Numbered from the stretch's first letter, positions 54,214-62,908 are shown. The stretch: DNA of 64,000 nt from Nitrospirales bacterium (GCA_022825885.1 JAJDVY010000017.1:107459-171458); one strand, 5' to 3'. Translations and numbers: made by a program. Notes: generated by a model not told the origin, from the letters alone.

Positions 54214-54984
54214 ATGGATAAAACAAAAGGGTCCGTTAAAGAGAAAAGCGGTGCGCTCGACCAGAATATCAATCGGTTTCGTGAGCAAATTGCGAGCCTG
54301 AAGACGTTTATTATGGGAGGCTCAGCAGCCCAATCATCCATAGAGGAATTTGACTTGATCGTTGAGGAACTTATTGTCGAGGTGTTGGGCAGTTCCTCGA
54401 GTATGTTGGAAGCTTATGAATATGCTCAGTTGGGGGAAGCGGGGGGACTCGTCAATTTTTCCGATGAAGCGCAGGAGGGAGCGGGGCTGGATAATGAACG
54501 GGAAGCCCTCAGACAACGGCAACGGGTCCTGGAAAGTTGCGTCGCTGATTTGGAGGCCCGACGGGCTCAGACGAGTACCGGTCGACACCCCCAGACACAG
54601 AGCGGCCCGACCGTGAATGAATTCATGTCCCGGGCGATTCGGTCCGTGTCGCATGACGCGACGCTTCGGGAAGCCGGAGAATCCTTGCAGAAGTGGAAAG
54701 TCGGCTCGCTGTTGGTCGAAGGTGGCGATGACTTCATCGGAAGTATCACGGAGACAGAATTGAGTCGTGAAGTGGTCGCCAACGGGGTCGATCCCGCGAC
54801 CACGACCGTCAAAACCTGCATGCGAGAACCGCTTCTGACGATTGAAAGCAGTGAGCCGGTGGTGACGGCCGTGCAACTCATGAAAGAAAAAGCGACGCGC
54901 CACCTGTGTGTGACCGAGAGCGGTAAAATCATCGGCTTGATTTCCGTGTCGGATATTCTGCGCTACTATTCCGGGGTGGCGTAA
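54214..54984 (+). CDS. CBS-domain pair protein
   Basis: 256 residues. The first 125 residues are helical (DQNINRFREQIASLK, then a long charged coil ALRQRQRVLESCVADLEARR). Residues about 130-256 are two CBS repeats (TVNEFMSRAIRSVSHDATLREA, KTCMREPLLTIESSEPVVTAVQLM), a likely adenosyl-nucleotide sensor. It is not a channel or enzyme by itself. A TTAAGGAGG site lies just upstream. Its last 56 bp overlap the convergent kinase gene. Confidence 0.85.
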   Translation: MDKTKGSVKEKSGALDQNINRFREQIASLKTFIMGGSAAQSSIEEFDLIVEELIVEVLGSSSSMLEAYEYAQLGEAGGLVNFSDEAQEGAGLDNEREALRQRQRVLESCVADLEARRAQTSTGRHPQTQSGPTVNEFMSRAIRSVSHDATLREAGESLQKWKVGSLLVEGGDDFIGSITETELSREVVANGVDPATTTVKTCMREPLLTIESSEPVVTAVQLMKEKATRHLCVTESGKIIGLISVSDILRYYSGVA

Positions 54985-56578
54985 CTGCGGCGCACGGCGG
55001 GGCGTGCGACTTCGCCTCCTCGCGTTGCGATTCGAGCCTGCCGACGACCTTGGTGAGGTCAAACGGCTCGTCTGCGTGAAGCATCAGGGTGGCGGCTCGT
55101 TCGTCCGGCCCGAGAGGATCTTGGCCCCGCTCCTGTTGTTCGAGTACGGATAGATCGGCTTCCGAGACGTGATCCGGCCTGCCGACTCTTGCCGCGACCC
55201 GTTCGCGAAGCATGGTCGGCGTGGCCTGCATGTCCAGTATCAGGAAGGGGACGTTCAACGAAGCCGCCAAATTGCTGAACGTGTCCCGATGTTTCCGTTT
55301 CAAGAAGGTCGCGTCCACGATGACCGGATACCCGAACAGCAGAAGCTGCCGGGCAAGGTCTTGCAGACGTTCATAGGTCTTTCGCGTCGTCTCCGTTCCA
55401 TACACGGCGGTCTTGATTTCCCCGGGACTCTGATCCGTGAGTGATAATCCGAACAGGCGTTTGCGTTCGACGTCCGAGCGGAGACGGATGGCCCCGGCGT
55501 ATTCCAACAGGATTTCCGAGACGGTCGATTTCCCGGTCCCGGATACCCCGTGCATGATGACGAGCCAGGGCGCTTGGGTTTCGGTCAAGGACCGGGCAGC
55601 CGAAAGATATTGAACGAAGTCGTCCGCGTGGGACGAAACACGCTGTTGACGGACCTGGGTGAATGCCAGCCCCGCGACTTTCACCCGGACGAGGGCCCGG
55701 TAGACTTTGTAAAAAGGGAGAAGTCCCAGGCCTTCATAATCCCCCGTGAATTCGAGATAGCGATTCAGGAATCGTCTCGCCAATGACGGCTGTCCTCTGG
55801 CCTGGAAATCCATCACCGTAAACGCCACGTCGTTGATGACGTCGATCCACCGCAGCCGTTCACTGAACTCAATGCCGTCGAATGCGATAATCCGGTCGTC
55901 AAGAAGCGCCAGATTGGCCAGGTGAAGATCCCCATGGCATTCTCGAATGAATCCGTCTGCTTTTCGTTTCTCGAAATCACCGGTATGAGCCGCGTGGAAG
56001 CCGGAGAGCCAGCGTCGAAGTTGTCCCAGGGATCGGCGATGTTCTGAAAAGCGGCTATCAGAAGGGATCCGTTCAAAGACTTCCGCGATGACTTGTGCTA
56101 TCAACCCGGGAGTTCCAAAGACCGTATCCCGGTCCGCCCCGGTCGCGTTACGGTGGAAGGTTGCAATATCCCGGGCCAATTGATCGACCTGTTTCGGTCG
56201 AACCTGAGCCAGCACGTGATCCAAGGTGGCATCGGCCATGAACTGGCGCATTTTCACGGCGAATTCAAAGGGTTCCCCTTGCCCGTCCAACCTCGGCTGC
56301 TCCGGTGTTCCGGAAATTGGAAGCACGTCCATGTAGATGTCCGCTGCCAGCCGTTGGTTCAAGCGAATCTCCTCATGACAATAAGCCTTGCGTTGAGTGA
56401 GTGATGAAAAATCCACGAACCCGAAATTGACGGGTTTCTTGATCTTGTAAGCATAGGAACCGGTCAGCAGGACCCAGGAAATATGCGTTTCCCGAAGATC
56501 AAAACGGGTGACCGGGTGAGGATAAAGACGGGGGTTTTGCAGGGCCCGAAGGAGTGTGAGCGGATCGTCGGGTTTCAT
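54929..56578 (-). CDS. Aminoglycoside-phosphotransferase-like / P-loop kinase fusion protein
   Basis: 549 residues in two parts. The N-terminal APH-like kinase domain (about 10-310) has YKIKKPVNFGFVDFS (a Lys-containing N-lobe), CHGDLHLANLALLD (catalytic loop) and IAFDGIEFS (DFG-like Asp). The C-terminal nucleotide kinase domain (about 340-510) has GVSGTGKSTVSE. Such fusions (COG2187/COG0645) are of unknown substrate. The C-terminal tail (HAPPCAAVTPPRNSSAEYPTRKSSR, split here in reading) is low-complexity and overlaps the 3' end of the convergent CBS gene. Confidence 0.85.
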   Translation of the reverse strand: MKPDDPLTLLRALQNPRLYPHPVTRFDLRETHISWVLLTGSYAYKIKKPVNFGFVDFSSLTQRKAYCHEEIRLNQRLAADIYMDVLPISGTPEQPRLDGQGEPFEFAVKMRQFMADATLDHVLAQVRPKQVDQLARDIATFHRNATGADRDTVFGTPGLIAQVIAEVFERIPSDSRFSEHRRSLGQLRRWLSGFHAAHTGDFEKRKADGFIRECHGDLHLANLALLDDRIIAFDGIEFSERLRWIDVINDVAFTVMDFQARGQPSLARRFLNRYLEFTGDYEGLGLLPFYKVYRALVRVKVAGLAFTQVRQQRVSSHADDFVQYLSAARSLTETQAPWLVIMHGVSGTGKSTVSEILLEYAGAIRLRSDVERKRLFGLSLTDQSPGEIKTAVYGTETTRKTYERLQDLARQLLLFGYPVIVDATFLKRKHRDTFSNLAASLNVPFLILDMQATPTMLRERVAARVGRPDHVSEADLSVLEQQERGQDPLGPDERAATLMLHADEPFDLTKVVGRLESQREEAKSHAPPCAAVTPPRNSSAEYPTRKSSR

Positions 56579-56587
56579 GGTGATCTT

Positions 56588-56604
56588 TCCCCAGAATCTG
56601 GGGA
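56588..56604. promoter_or_regulatory. Inverted repeat upstream of the kinase gene
   Basis: TCCCCAGA-A-TCTGGGGA, 8-bp perfect arms, 9 bp before the ATG of the minus-strand kinase gene. Its place over the likely leader fits an operator or RNA hairpin. Confidence 0.45.
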
Positions 56605-56910
56605 TAACATGGTGAAATTTTTTTCAGAATGCCTATTCCATGTCCGTATGATCATAGAGTGAGCAGATTGCACATTTTTTGCGCATTGTGGTGAATTATG
56701 TTTTACTACTACATATAGTGCGTATTAAAAATCTACGTGTATTTGGAGTTATATTTCAAGATGTTACGAAGCAATGACGGAATAGTCCAGGCATTCCCTC
56801 GTAAAAAGCTAGGGCCGGCCAGGAATATGACACTTACCCACAAAGGCTGTTGACAAATAGACAAATCCACCGCTGTAGTCTGAGCATTTCACACTTCACA
56901 CTTCTCGCTC
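56605..56910. other. AT-rich intergenic region
   Basis: No gene seen. It contains TTGCAC-ATTTT-TTGCG at 56668-56683, one base from a sigma-54 -24 element, about 230 bp before the next plus-strand gene, and an AT-rich tract (56700-56765). Both are weak signals. Confidence 0.35.
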
Positions 56911-57186
56911 ATGCAGGGAATCTCCGCACTGGCCACCATCGTTTCGGTTTGCACTTTTTCGTTGACGTGCATCGTGGTGCTGTACCCTACCCTGTCACGC
57001 TTCAAAAGTCGATGGAGGGGAGTCGCATTCTATGGCGGCATTTCAATGGGCACGTTATTGGTGGCGGCATTGACCGCCCCTGATCCGGCTTTGTCCGACC
57101 GGGACTGGTCCTGGATTGATTGGACAGTGCTTGGTGCCGGCGTAGGGGGCGGTCTTGCCGTGATACTGAGAAAAAAATCCCTCTAA
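56911..57186 (+). CDS. Small hypothetical membrane protein
   Basis: 91 residues with two or three hydrophobic segments (LATIVSVCTFSLTCIVVLY, FYGGISMGTLLVAAL, TVLGAGVGGGLAVIL) and a basic end. No family is recognised. It is convergent with the dehydrogenase-like gene. No clear ribosome binding site is seen. Confidence 0.5.
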   Translation: MQGISALATIVSVCTFSLTCIVVLYPTLSRFKSRWRGVAFYGGISMGTLLVAALTAPDPALSDRDWSWIDWTVLGAGVGGGLAVILRKKSL

Positions 57187-57212
57187 CGGACCATCACGAA
57201 ACCCCTCGCGTA

Positions 57213-58277
57213 TCAGTCGGGTCCGGTTCTTGTCGGCGCGACCAGGTTGTTCCGGTCGGCTTGGCGTCGCAGCGAATTTCTTGTCGAGATGATTCGTTCC
57301 AGCGTTGTCCAGTCGATCGGCGGACAATCAGGCTGGAAAAGCTGGTTCATGGTCAAATGCAGAAATCTGGGCAAAAAGGGATCCAGGATAGTCGAGTCAT
57401 GCACCACGTCGTCACCATCCTCGATCCGGAAGTGATTTTCGAAGGGATGCCCCGTGAACCTCGTCTCGTCATGGGGTTCCAGTTGCAGCCTGAACCGTAG
57501 CGTCCCGGCGCGGACCTCGATGTAACGATGGCAGATGAGTTGGTCATATGGCACGAAAGAAGCAAATTCGTACTTCCCCAGCATCGACGACCTGAGCCGG
57601 ATCTTCGTTCCGGCCGGTAACACGCTTCGTTCTTCAAGCTCGGAGACGAATTGCAGGCCGTCGAAGGTCGCCTGCAACTCTGATGACAAGTCACAATACG
57701 TCGCCCAATCGTCTGGGCCGAGGAGCTGTTGAATGATCGTCAGGATGTGCGACCATTCGTATCCAAGGACCCCGAAGTGGGAGTCGACGAATCGGCCTGC
57801 GTCGATATCCGGACGCCGATCTTTACTGAACTCGATTCGAATCAGGTCGACGTGTGCCACGTCGTATCGCTTCAGCGCGTTCACCATTTCCATGACGGCG
57901 CGGGAATCGGCGTACTGCCTGTTGATCAGGACGCGGGCCTCGCAGTAGTTCTTGAGAAGCGCATGGAAGGGATCGACTTCAAAACTCAGGCATGCGGGTT
58001 TCTCCACGATGACCCGTGCGCGAGGATTTCCCGACAGAATCGTCTCGAGGCTCTCGAAGTGTTTTTCCGTGGGTGTACAGATGCACCAGACTTGGACGCG
58101 ATGGAAAAGGTCTCCGGGCAGGTCGCCCAGCGTGGCATAGGGCCGTGGTTCCAGGTCGTCGGCCGTCCGAGGATCCACAATGACGAAACGGTCACACAAC
58201 GGGTCGAAAACCTTGCGATAGATGCGACCCATCTTGCCGCAACCGACGATCCCGATGAGTTCAACATCCTTCTTCAT
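57213..58277 (-). CDS. Gfo/Idh-type oxidoreductase-like protein
   Basis: 354 residues from ATG 58277 (AAGGAAG upstream; 58307 is also open). The Rossmann-type start MKKDVELIGIVGCGKMGRIY (GxGxMG) is followed by CICTPTEKH and VIVEKPACLS, the cofactor-lysine region EKP of the Gfo/Idh/MocA family. The C-terminal half is a beta-rich substrate domain. The family acts on sugars or cyclitols with NAD(P); the substrate is unknown. It is on the same strand as the enolase-superfamily gene upstream, with a dispersed hairpin between. Confidence 0.82.
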   Translation of the reverse strand: MKKDVELIGIVGCGKMGRIYRKVFDPLCDRFVIVDPRTADDLEPRPYATLGDLPGDLFHRVQVWCICTPTEKHFESLETILSGNPRARVIVEKPACLSFEVDPFHALLKNYCEARVLINRQYADSRAVMEMVNALKRYDVAHVDLIRIEFSKDRRPDIDAGRFVDSHFGVLGYEWSHILTIIQQLLGPDDWATYCDLSSELQATFDGLQFVSELEERSVLPAGTKIRLRSSMLGKYEFASFVPYDQLICHRYIEVRAGTLRFRLQLEPHDETRFTGHPFENHFRIEDGDDVVHDSTILDPFLPRFLHLTMNQLFQPDCPPIDWTTLERIISTRNSLRRQADRNNLVAPTRTGPD

Positions 58278-58357
58278 GGCAGTCTTCCTTCTGTCATCCT
58301 TGCGCACGCGAGGATCCAGTGTCTTTTCTTTTTACGGATAAGAGAAAAAACTCTGGA

Positions 58358-58380
58358 TTCCCGATTAAAGATGTCGGGAA
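58358..58380. repeat. Dispersed hairpin repeat TTCCCGA / TCGGGAA (copy 2)
   Basis: 7-bp perfect arms around TTAAAGATG, in the gap between the two minus-strand metabolic genes. The sister copy is at 16981-17003. The surrounding text CTGGAT...ATGACG also recurs in part. Confidence 0.65.
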
Positions 58381-58424
58381 TGACGAAAAAGAAAACCGGG
58401 GATGACAGCAAGGAGATTCCTTTA

Positions 58425-59810
58425 TCAATGAACATTGAAAGTCGTGGCGGGTTCGGGGAGTTGACGATCAATCTCGTGAATCCTGTACCCGAACCCGGGA
58501 CCGCTGATCGTCTTGAGGTCGAGACACCCGCCCACCCGCTGATATAACCCCGGATGTACCTTGGCTTCGTCTGCGGACGCGCGGGGATAACACTGCATGG
58601 AGTTGGTCTCGATGCCAATGCCGGGAGACGCATGCACCCCGAGTTGGACGTGCGCGATTTGCGCGAGCATGGGGTTGGTCAGATCCTGGGTCAGCACCTC
58701 CAGGCCGTGGCGTTTCGCCCAACTCAGCGTGAAGAGCGCCTCCGTCTGGGTCTTACACGTTTTCACCACGACGCCCGAGTACCCAAGCGCGCTCGCGTTT
58801 TCCAGCACACGCCAGTCATGGGCGCTTTCATCGAGAATGCAAGGCGCCCACTTGGCGACGGCGGACACGTCCGTCCCCCGTTCCAGGAGTTCCGGCGTGA
58901 ACGGCTCTTCAATGTAGCAAAGCGCGTCCGGGACCTCGGGCCGGTCGCGACAGATTCGCTCGAACAGGTTGACGACGTACCGGGGTTCTGCCACCGTCCC
59001 GTTGAAGTCCACGCCCAACTTCGTGACCCCGCGTGGCATCGACACGTCGATTACGTTCATCATACGCTGATAATCCCACTCGAAATCGGTACCGCTCAAC
59101 TTGATTTTCAGGCGGCTCAATTGGTCTGTACCTATCCATTCTTCCAGGGTCGCGGGCATCTCTTTCCCCGTCTCCTTGGAAATTTCCGCGCCTCCGGACA
59201 ACGCGTCCAACCTCCCAACGGCATGCCAAGCGGGAATCCGGCTTACACCGCAGGAGAGAAAGTCGCTCGGGTACAGTCCTTTGAAGTCGGCCTCCCCAAA
59301 GTAGGCGGCCAAATCATCGGGCACGTCGCGAGAGGAGTAGCAGTCGTAGACCGGCCGGCCGGCGGCGTGTCCATAGGCGTCATGGAGTGCGAGATCAAAG
59401 GGCGCACAGCACAGCAATGCCGCGAGATAGGGCATTTGGCTTTCGGCGTGCCGTCGCGCATTAAACGAAACCAGCAACTCCGGTAACGTCTCGCGAAGGA
59501 ACGTATGACCGAGCATGAGCGGGTGCCCACCGGCGTCGTACCCCGACCATGCCTCCAGCACCTCACAACAAAATTGCCGCAACGCCGCTTCGCGTTCCGG
59601 TAATGGAACGCGGCCGGGCCATGCCCATTGCGCGGAGAGAGGGGATTCCCCCCAACCTTGGAAAGGCCCGCGGGAGGCCTCTTCCACTTCACACATCACG
59701 CGGGCGCACGTGACCCGCTCAAGCGTCTCCTTCCCGAATCGAAACGGCGCTTGAGCGTGGACGTCGATGAAGTAGAGAGCCGATCTGCTCGGACGAATCG
59801 CAACCATCAT
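58425..59810 (-). CDS. Enolase-superfamily (mandelate racemase/muconate lactonizing-like) protein
   Basis: 461 residues. The C-terminal TIM-barrel carries the superfamily pattern: LKIKLSG (K-x-K), then GVDFNGT (Asp), CYIEEPF (Glu) and ILDESAHDW (Asp/Glu), followed by VVKTCKTQTEA (Lys). The N-terminal capping region has FIDVHAQAPFRFGKETLERV. The metal-binding D/E/D set is present, so an active enzyme is likely, but the substrate cannot be named. Slightly long for the family. Confidence 0.83.
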   Translation of the reverse strand: MMVAIRPSRSALYFIDVHAQAPFRFGKETLERVTCARVMCEVEEASRGPFQGWGESPLSAQWAWPGRVPLPEREAALRQFCCEVLEAWSGYDAGGHPLMLGHTFLRETLPELLVSFNARRHAESQMPYLAALLCCAPFDLALHDAYGHAAGRPVYDCYSSRDVPDDLAAYFGEADFKGLYPSDFLSCGVSRIPAWHAVGRLDALSGGAEISKETGKEMPATLEEWIGTDQLSRLKIKLSGTDFEWDYQRMMNVIDVSMPRGVTKLGVDFNGTVAEPRYVVNLFERICRDRPEVPDALCYIEEPFTPELLERGTDVSAVAKWAPCILDESAHDWRVLENASALGYSGVVVKTCKTQTEALFTLSWAKRHGLEVLTQDLTNPMLAQIAHVQLGVHASPGIGIETNSMQCYPRASADEAKVHPGLYQRVGGCLDLKTISGPGFGYRIHEIDRQLPEPATTFNVH

Positions 59811-59926
59811 TCTGATCCGCAGGACGTCATTGCCGGGCTGGGAACGCGCAGAAATCCATTTTCAGGACGCGCCATGGTAGCCGGTCTGCTTTGACCCGTC
59901 AAAACCGCTTTGGTAGTTTTCGCGTC

Positions 59927-60538
59927 ATGCACAACGTTGACAACTGGAACAGGTTATACCGCACACGGGGCCATGGCTTGCCTTGGTGCGTGGAGACAAT
60001 GCCGGCCTGGTTTACGGAAGTCGTGAATTCAGATTGGATGAGCCCGTGCAAGGCGTTGGACGTCGGATGCGGGGTTGGCAATTATGCGTTCCACCTTGCA
60101 CAAAAAGGATACGAGATTTTGTGTATCGACCATTCCGAGACGGCGATCGCGCTCGCGAAAGAAAAAAACCGCCATCCGTCTTTACGATTCATGGTCGAAA
60201 GCACGGACAACCTGAGCACCCTTGGTGAACGGTTTGATTTGATCTATGACATCTCGTTACTCCATCATCTGGAACCACGGAACAGAGACGAGTACGCGTT
60301 TCAACTATCGTCGCTCCTCCATGCAGGCGGGAAATTACTGGTGTGCGTGTTCTGTGACGATGAAGCGCGGTTTGGAAAGACCAACACGTTCATGAACCCG
60401 GTAACCGGGACCATCACCTCCCTTTTATGGAAAGAGGAATTGGTGAGTGCATTTGAACCGCATTTCACCTTCGACAAACTGGAAAAAGTCCCCTTCGACA
60501 ACTACCTGCGCTACTTGTGTTTGATGAGAAAAAAATAG
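59927..60538 (+). CDS. Class I SAM-dependent methyltransferase
   Basis: 203 residues from ATG 59927 (an upstream TTG at 59891 is open but less likely). The SAM-binding motif ALDVGCGVGNYAFHLA is at about 44-59, the acidic residue in CIDHSETAI follows and the motif DISLLHHLEP (DxxLxHH) is at about 108-117. Small methyltransferases of this type act on metabolites such as thiols or tellurite (TehB-like); the substrate is unknown. Confidence 0.88.
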   Translation: MHNVDNWNRLYRTRGHGLPWCVETMPAWFTEVVNSDWMSPCKALDVGCGVGNYAFHLAQKGYEILCIDHSETAIALAKEKNRHPSLRFMVESTDNLSTLGERFDLIYDISLLHHLEPRNRDEYAFQLSSLLHAGGKLLVCVFCDDEARFGKTNTFMNPVTGTITSLLWKEELVSAFEPHFTFDKLEKVPFDNYLRYLCLMRKK

Positions 60539-60548
60539 GTTCTTCTGT

Positions 60549-60574
60549 AGGGAACAACGATCGTTGTTCCCTAT
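60549..60574. repeat. 26-bp perfect palindrome, core AACGATCGTT (copy 3)
   Basis: From TAGGGAACAACG to CGTTGTTCCCTA. Ten bases after the methyltransferase stop; it could end that transcript. Same family as 1024-1053 and 52055-52072. Confidence 0.85.
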
Positions 60575-60575
60575 C

Positions 60576-60612
60576 CCCTCTCCCTTGACGGGAGAGGACA
60601 AAGGTGAGGGTG
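60576..60612. repeat. Dispersed hairpin repeat CCCCTCTCCC/GGGAGAGG (copy 2)
   Basis: CCCCTCTCCC-TTGAC-GGGAGAGG then AAAGGTGAGGG. The last part doubles as the ribosome binding site of the following gene. Sister copy at 45257-45295. Confidence 0.65.
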
Positions 60613-61293
60613 ATGTTTCGGCATTTCACGATGTGGATCATGGCGACGCTGTCGGCCCTGCTGATGGCGTCGCATGGTGCGGCGTCGGAAACCCCGCCTC
60701 CGAGCCGGTTTCTTCACCAATCGATTCCCGTACTCGGGATGACTCTGGACAAGGCTCGACGACCCGCGGGAATCGTGACCTACGTCATGATTCACTTTTA
60801 CCAGCGTCCGGATCACGATGGGCTCAAGGTCCATTTTCGAAAAATCCCGGGCCGGTTCGGACCCATTGCCAGAAAAGGCGTGGCGACTGCCATCGACCGC
60901 GTCGCAAAATCCGCGAATCTGCGGGACGACTCGTGGACCGTGGTTTTGACGTTTCCCTACTCCGGGTTAACCTTGTATGGCGACAGCCTGTCGGCAATGG
61001 TGGCGCTCAGTGTCCTGGCGCTTGCCAAAAAGGAGGCGATCGTCTATGGCCGAACGCTCACCGGAAGGATTACGGAGGACGGCCACATCGGGAAAGTCGC
61101 AGGCATCCCGTATAAGATTTCCGCCGCCTATTCGGAACGCCTGGACCGGGTCCTGATTCCTGACGAGCAGCATCCCGGCGATGGCGAATGGCGCACTCCT
61201 TTCCTCATGCACGTCTCACACGTGGGGACGCTGGAAGCAGCCTATCAGGGCTTGACGGGGCGTTCCCTGTTTCCCGGGAAATCGTTGAAGTAG
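60613..61293 (+). CDS. Exported Lon-like (S16) serine protease domain protein
   Basis: 226 residues from ATG 60613 (AGGTGAGGG upstream; an in-frame GTG at 60604 is also open). A signal peptide (FTMWIMATLSALLMASHGAASE) precedes a stand-alone S16-type domain. The catalytic dyad candidates are S125 in LYGDSLSAMVAL and K168 in GHIGKVAGIPYKISAAY, the order and spacing of the Lon Ser-Lys pair. No AAA+ domain is present, so it would be an ATP-independent periplasmic protease or a degenerate relative. Substrate unknown. Confidence 0.75.
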   Translation: MFRHFTMWIMATLSALLMASHGAASETPPPSRFLHQSIPVLGMTLDKARRPAGIVTYVMIHFYQRPDHDGLKVHFRKIPGRFGPIARKGVATAIDRVAKSANLRDDSWTVVLTFPYSGLTLYGDSLSAMVALSVLALAKKEAIVYGRTLTGRITEDGHIGKVAGIPYKISAAYSERLDRVLIPDEQHPGDGEWRTPFLMHVSHVGTLEAAYQGLTGRSLFPGKSLK

Positions 61294-61358
61294 GCTCAGG
61301 TTGTGCCTGACGGACGTTCCTGGTTTTTCACAAGTCGAATCGGCAAACGGAGAAATTC

Positions 61359-62141
61359 ATGCTCGATGGTTTGGGTGAAAATGGAGGGTTGCTTGTGGCA
61401 CTCTTTGCGTTGTCTGTCATGGCCGTGTTCGGTCTGTCATTCATGACGCCCACAACGGGAACAAGTATGGAATTGAGCCCTCTCGAGCATCCGTATCCCC
61501 GGCAAAGTGAACGGGATCACATGGTGAAATCGCAACTCCTCACGCGTGGGATCAGTGACGGAGCCGTTATCCGAGCCATGCGGGAAGTGCCTCGCCATGA
61601 ATTCGTGCCGGCCGAGGATGCAGCCGAAGCTTATGACGATCATCCGCTGTCGATCGGATACGGCCAAACGATTTCCCAGCCCTACATCGTGGCCTATATG
61701 ACCGAAGCGCTACGCCTGAACGGAGACGAACGCGTGTTGGAAATCGGAACCGGTTCGGGGTATCAGGCCGCCGTGTTGGCAAAATTGGGGGTGAACGTGT
61801 TCACCATTGAGATTGTCGAGGAACTCGCCCAACGCGCGCGCCACACTTTCGACAGGTTGGGCATTCCCCATATCATCAGCCGGGCGGGCGACGGGTATCA
61901 GGGTTGGCCGGAAGAGGCGCCCTTTGACGCGATCATTCTCACGGCGGCCCCGGAACACATCCCCCAGCCATTGCTGGATCAGCTTGCGCCAGGGGGACGC
62001 ATGATTTTGCCCCTGGGGAAGACGCTGCAAAAACTGGTCATCCTCACCAACACGACGGCGGGAATCCAACGCAAAGAGTTGCTGCCGGTCGCGTTCGTCC
62101 CGATGACAGGCGAAGCGGAAACTCGCTCGTCGAGCCGGTAG
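61359..62141 (+). CDS. pcm: Protein-L-isoaspartate O-methyltransferase with an N-terminal membrane segment
   Basis: 260 residues. The N-terminal hydrophobic segment (GLLVALFALSVMAVFGLSFM) is followed by the PCMT domain: PRHEFVPAEDAAEAYDDHPLSIGYGQTISQPYIVAYMTEAL and VLEIGTGSGYQAAVLAKL (SAM motif I), later FDAIILTAAPEHIP. The enzyme repairs isoaspartyl residues. The membrane segment suggests a membrane-anchored or exported form, which is less usual. Confidence 0.9.
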   Translation: MLDGLGENGGLLVALFALSVMAVFGLSFMTPTTGTSMELSPLEHPYPRQSERDHMVKSQLLTRGISDGAVIRAMREVPRHEFVPAEDAAEAYDDHPLSIGYGQTISQPYIVAYMTEALRLNGDERVLEIGTGSGYQAAVLAKLGVNVFTIEIVEELAQRARHTFDRLGIPHIISRAGDGYQGWPEEAPFDAIILTAAPEHIPQPLLDQLAPGGRMILPLGKTLQKLVILTNTTAGIQRKELLPVAFVPMTGEAETRSSSR

Positions 62142-62173
62142 GGTTGCAAACCCTCCTCTCCGAAATACTTACA

Positions 62174-62282
62174 TCATGATAATGATTACTGGCTCCCCAC
62201 CACCGTCACCCGATGGTCAGGATTCCCGCTCCGTTGATCGCTCCGGCTTTGAGGGCTTGAAGCGCGTGGTTCGCGTCCTCCA
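62174..62282 (-). pseudogene. Copy of the 3' end of an alcohol dehydrogenase gene
   Basis: About 110 bp closely match 62878-62986, the 3' end of the intact alcohol dehydrogenase gene plus its downstream flank (shared blocks include CACCCGATGGTCAGGAT and CCGGCTTTGAGGGCTTGAAG). Only the last 25 or so codons are present. The two copies bracket the phd-like module. Confidence 0.8.
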
Positions 62283-62292
62283 GGTCGGGTAG

Positions 62293-62318
62293 GTCGGATT
62301 AGCGAAGCGTAATCCGAC
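62293..62318. repeat. REP-like palindrome GTCGGATTA / TAATCCGAC
   Basis: 9-bp perfect arms around GCGAAGCG, a form I recognise as a frequent dispersed palindrome in bacterial genomes. It lies next to the dehydrogenase remnant, just before the phd-like gene. Confidence 0.7.
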
Positions 62319-62367
62319 GTGATTTGGCTGAGGCTCAAGAGTGGCTTGAGCAATATGGAGAATCGCC

Positions 62368-62613
62368 ATGAAGAAAATTGCACTGTCACAAGTCAAAGAT
62401 GACCTGTCGAAGTACGTGCGACTTGCTGAAAAAGAGAGCATCGTAATCACAAGGCACGGAAAACCGGCCGGCGTGTTGATCGGGTTTGAATCAGAAGATG
62501 AATGGTTCGATTATCGACTGGAGCACGATCCTCGCTTTCTCCAACGCATTGAGCAAGCCAGGCGAAGTCTACGAGCCGGCCGTGGCGTCACGCTTGAAGA
62601 TGTCGAGAAATAA
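62368..62613 (+). CDS. Phd/YefM-type antitoxin
   Basis: 81 residues. The N-terminal Phd/YefM domain is MKKIALSQVKDDLSKYVRLAEKE, then SIVITRHGKPAGVLIGFESEDEW. The C-terminal half is an acidic/basic helix (QRIEQARRSLRAGRGVTLEDVEK) that normally binds a toxin. No RelE, PIN or Doc toxin follows; the next gene is a small unknown protein. It may be an orphan antitoxin or belong to an unrecognised pair. A GGAGAATCGCC leader precedes the ATG. Confidence 0.88.
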   Translation: MKKIALSQVKDDLSKYVRLAEKESIVITRHGKPAGVLIGFESEDEWFDYRLEHDPRFLQRIEQARRSLRAGRGVTLEDVEK

Positions 62614-62631
62614 AACTAAAATTGTCTTGAT

Positions 62632-62838
62632 ATGTCATCTTCTCGCTCCCCACATCGTGGCCCCAAGAGCCCTCAAAAGGTCCTCACCCGACGTCCTGCC
62701 AGGAGAAAATTGAAAACACCCGTCTGGGCAGAAATTCTGAAGATCGCCAAGTCTATACCCGAACCCGACCTGCATAAACTGCCAACGGACCTCGCTGCGA
62801 ACCACGATCATTACTTGCGAGGAGAATACCTCCTTTGA
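62632..62838 (+). CDS. Small hypothetical protein downstream of the phd-like gene
   Basis: 68 residues: a basic N-terminus (RSPHRGPKSPQKVLTRRPARR) and a conserved-looking C-terminus, TPVWAEILKIAKSIPEPDLHKLPTDLAANHDHYLRGEYLL read in two parts. This ending (IP-x-x-x-L-x-x-L-P-x-D-L-A-x-x-H-D-H-Y-L) recurs in small proteins next to toxin-antitoxin genes in other bacteria. It lies 18 bp after the antitoxin gene. Function unknown. Confidence 0.6.
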   Translation: MSSSRSPHRGPKSPQKVLTRRPARRKLKTPVWAEILKIAKSIPEPDLHKLPTDLAANHDHYLRGEYLL

Positions 62839-62908
62839 AGGAGATCTTCGCTATGTTTCGATGAGCCATGCTGGCGTCATGATAATGGTTGCTGGTTCCT
62901 CGGCACCG

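Noticed and set aside
56668..56683. Second sigma-54-like promoter TTGCAC-N5-TTGCG
   Set aside because: The -24 GG is not intact and the next gene starts about 230 bp away; too weak to claim.
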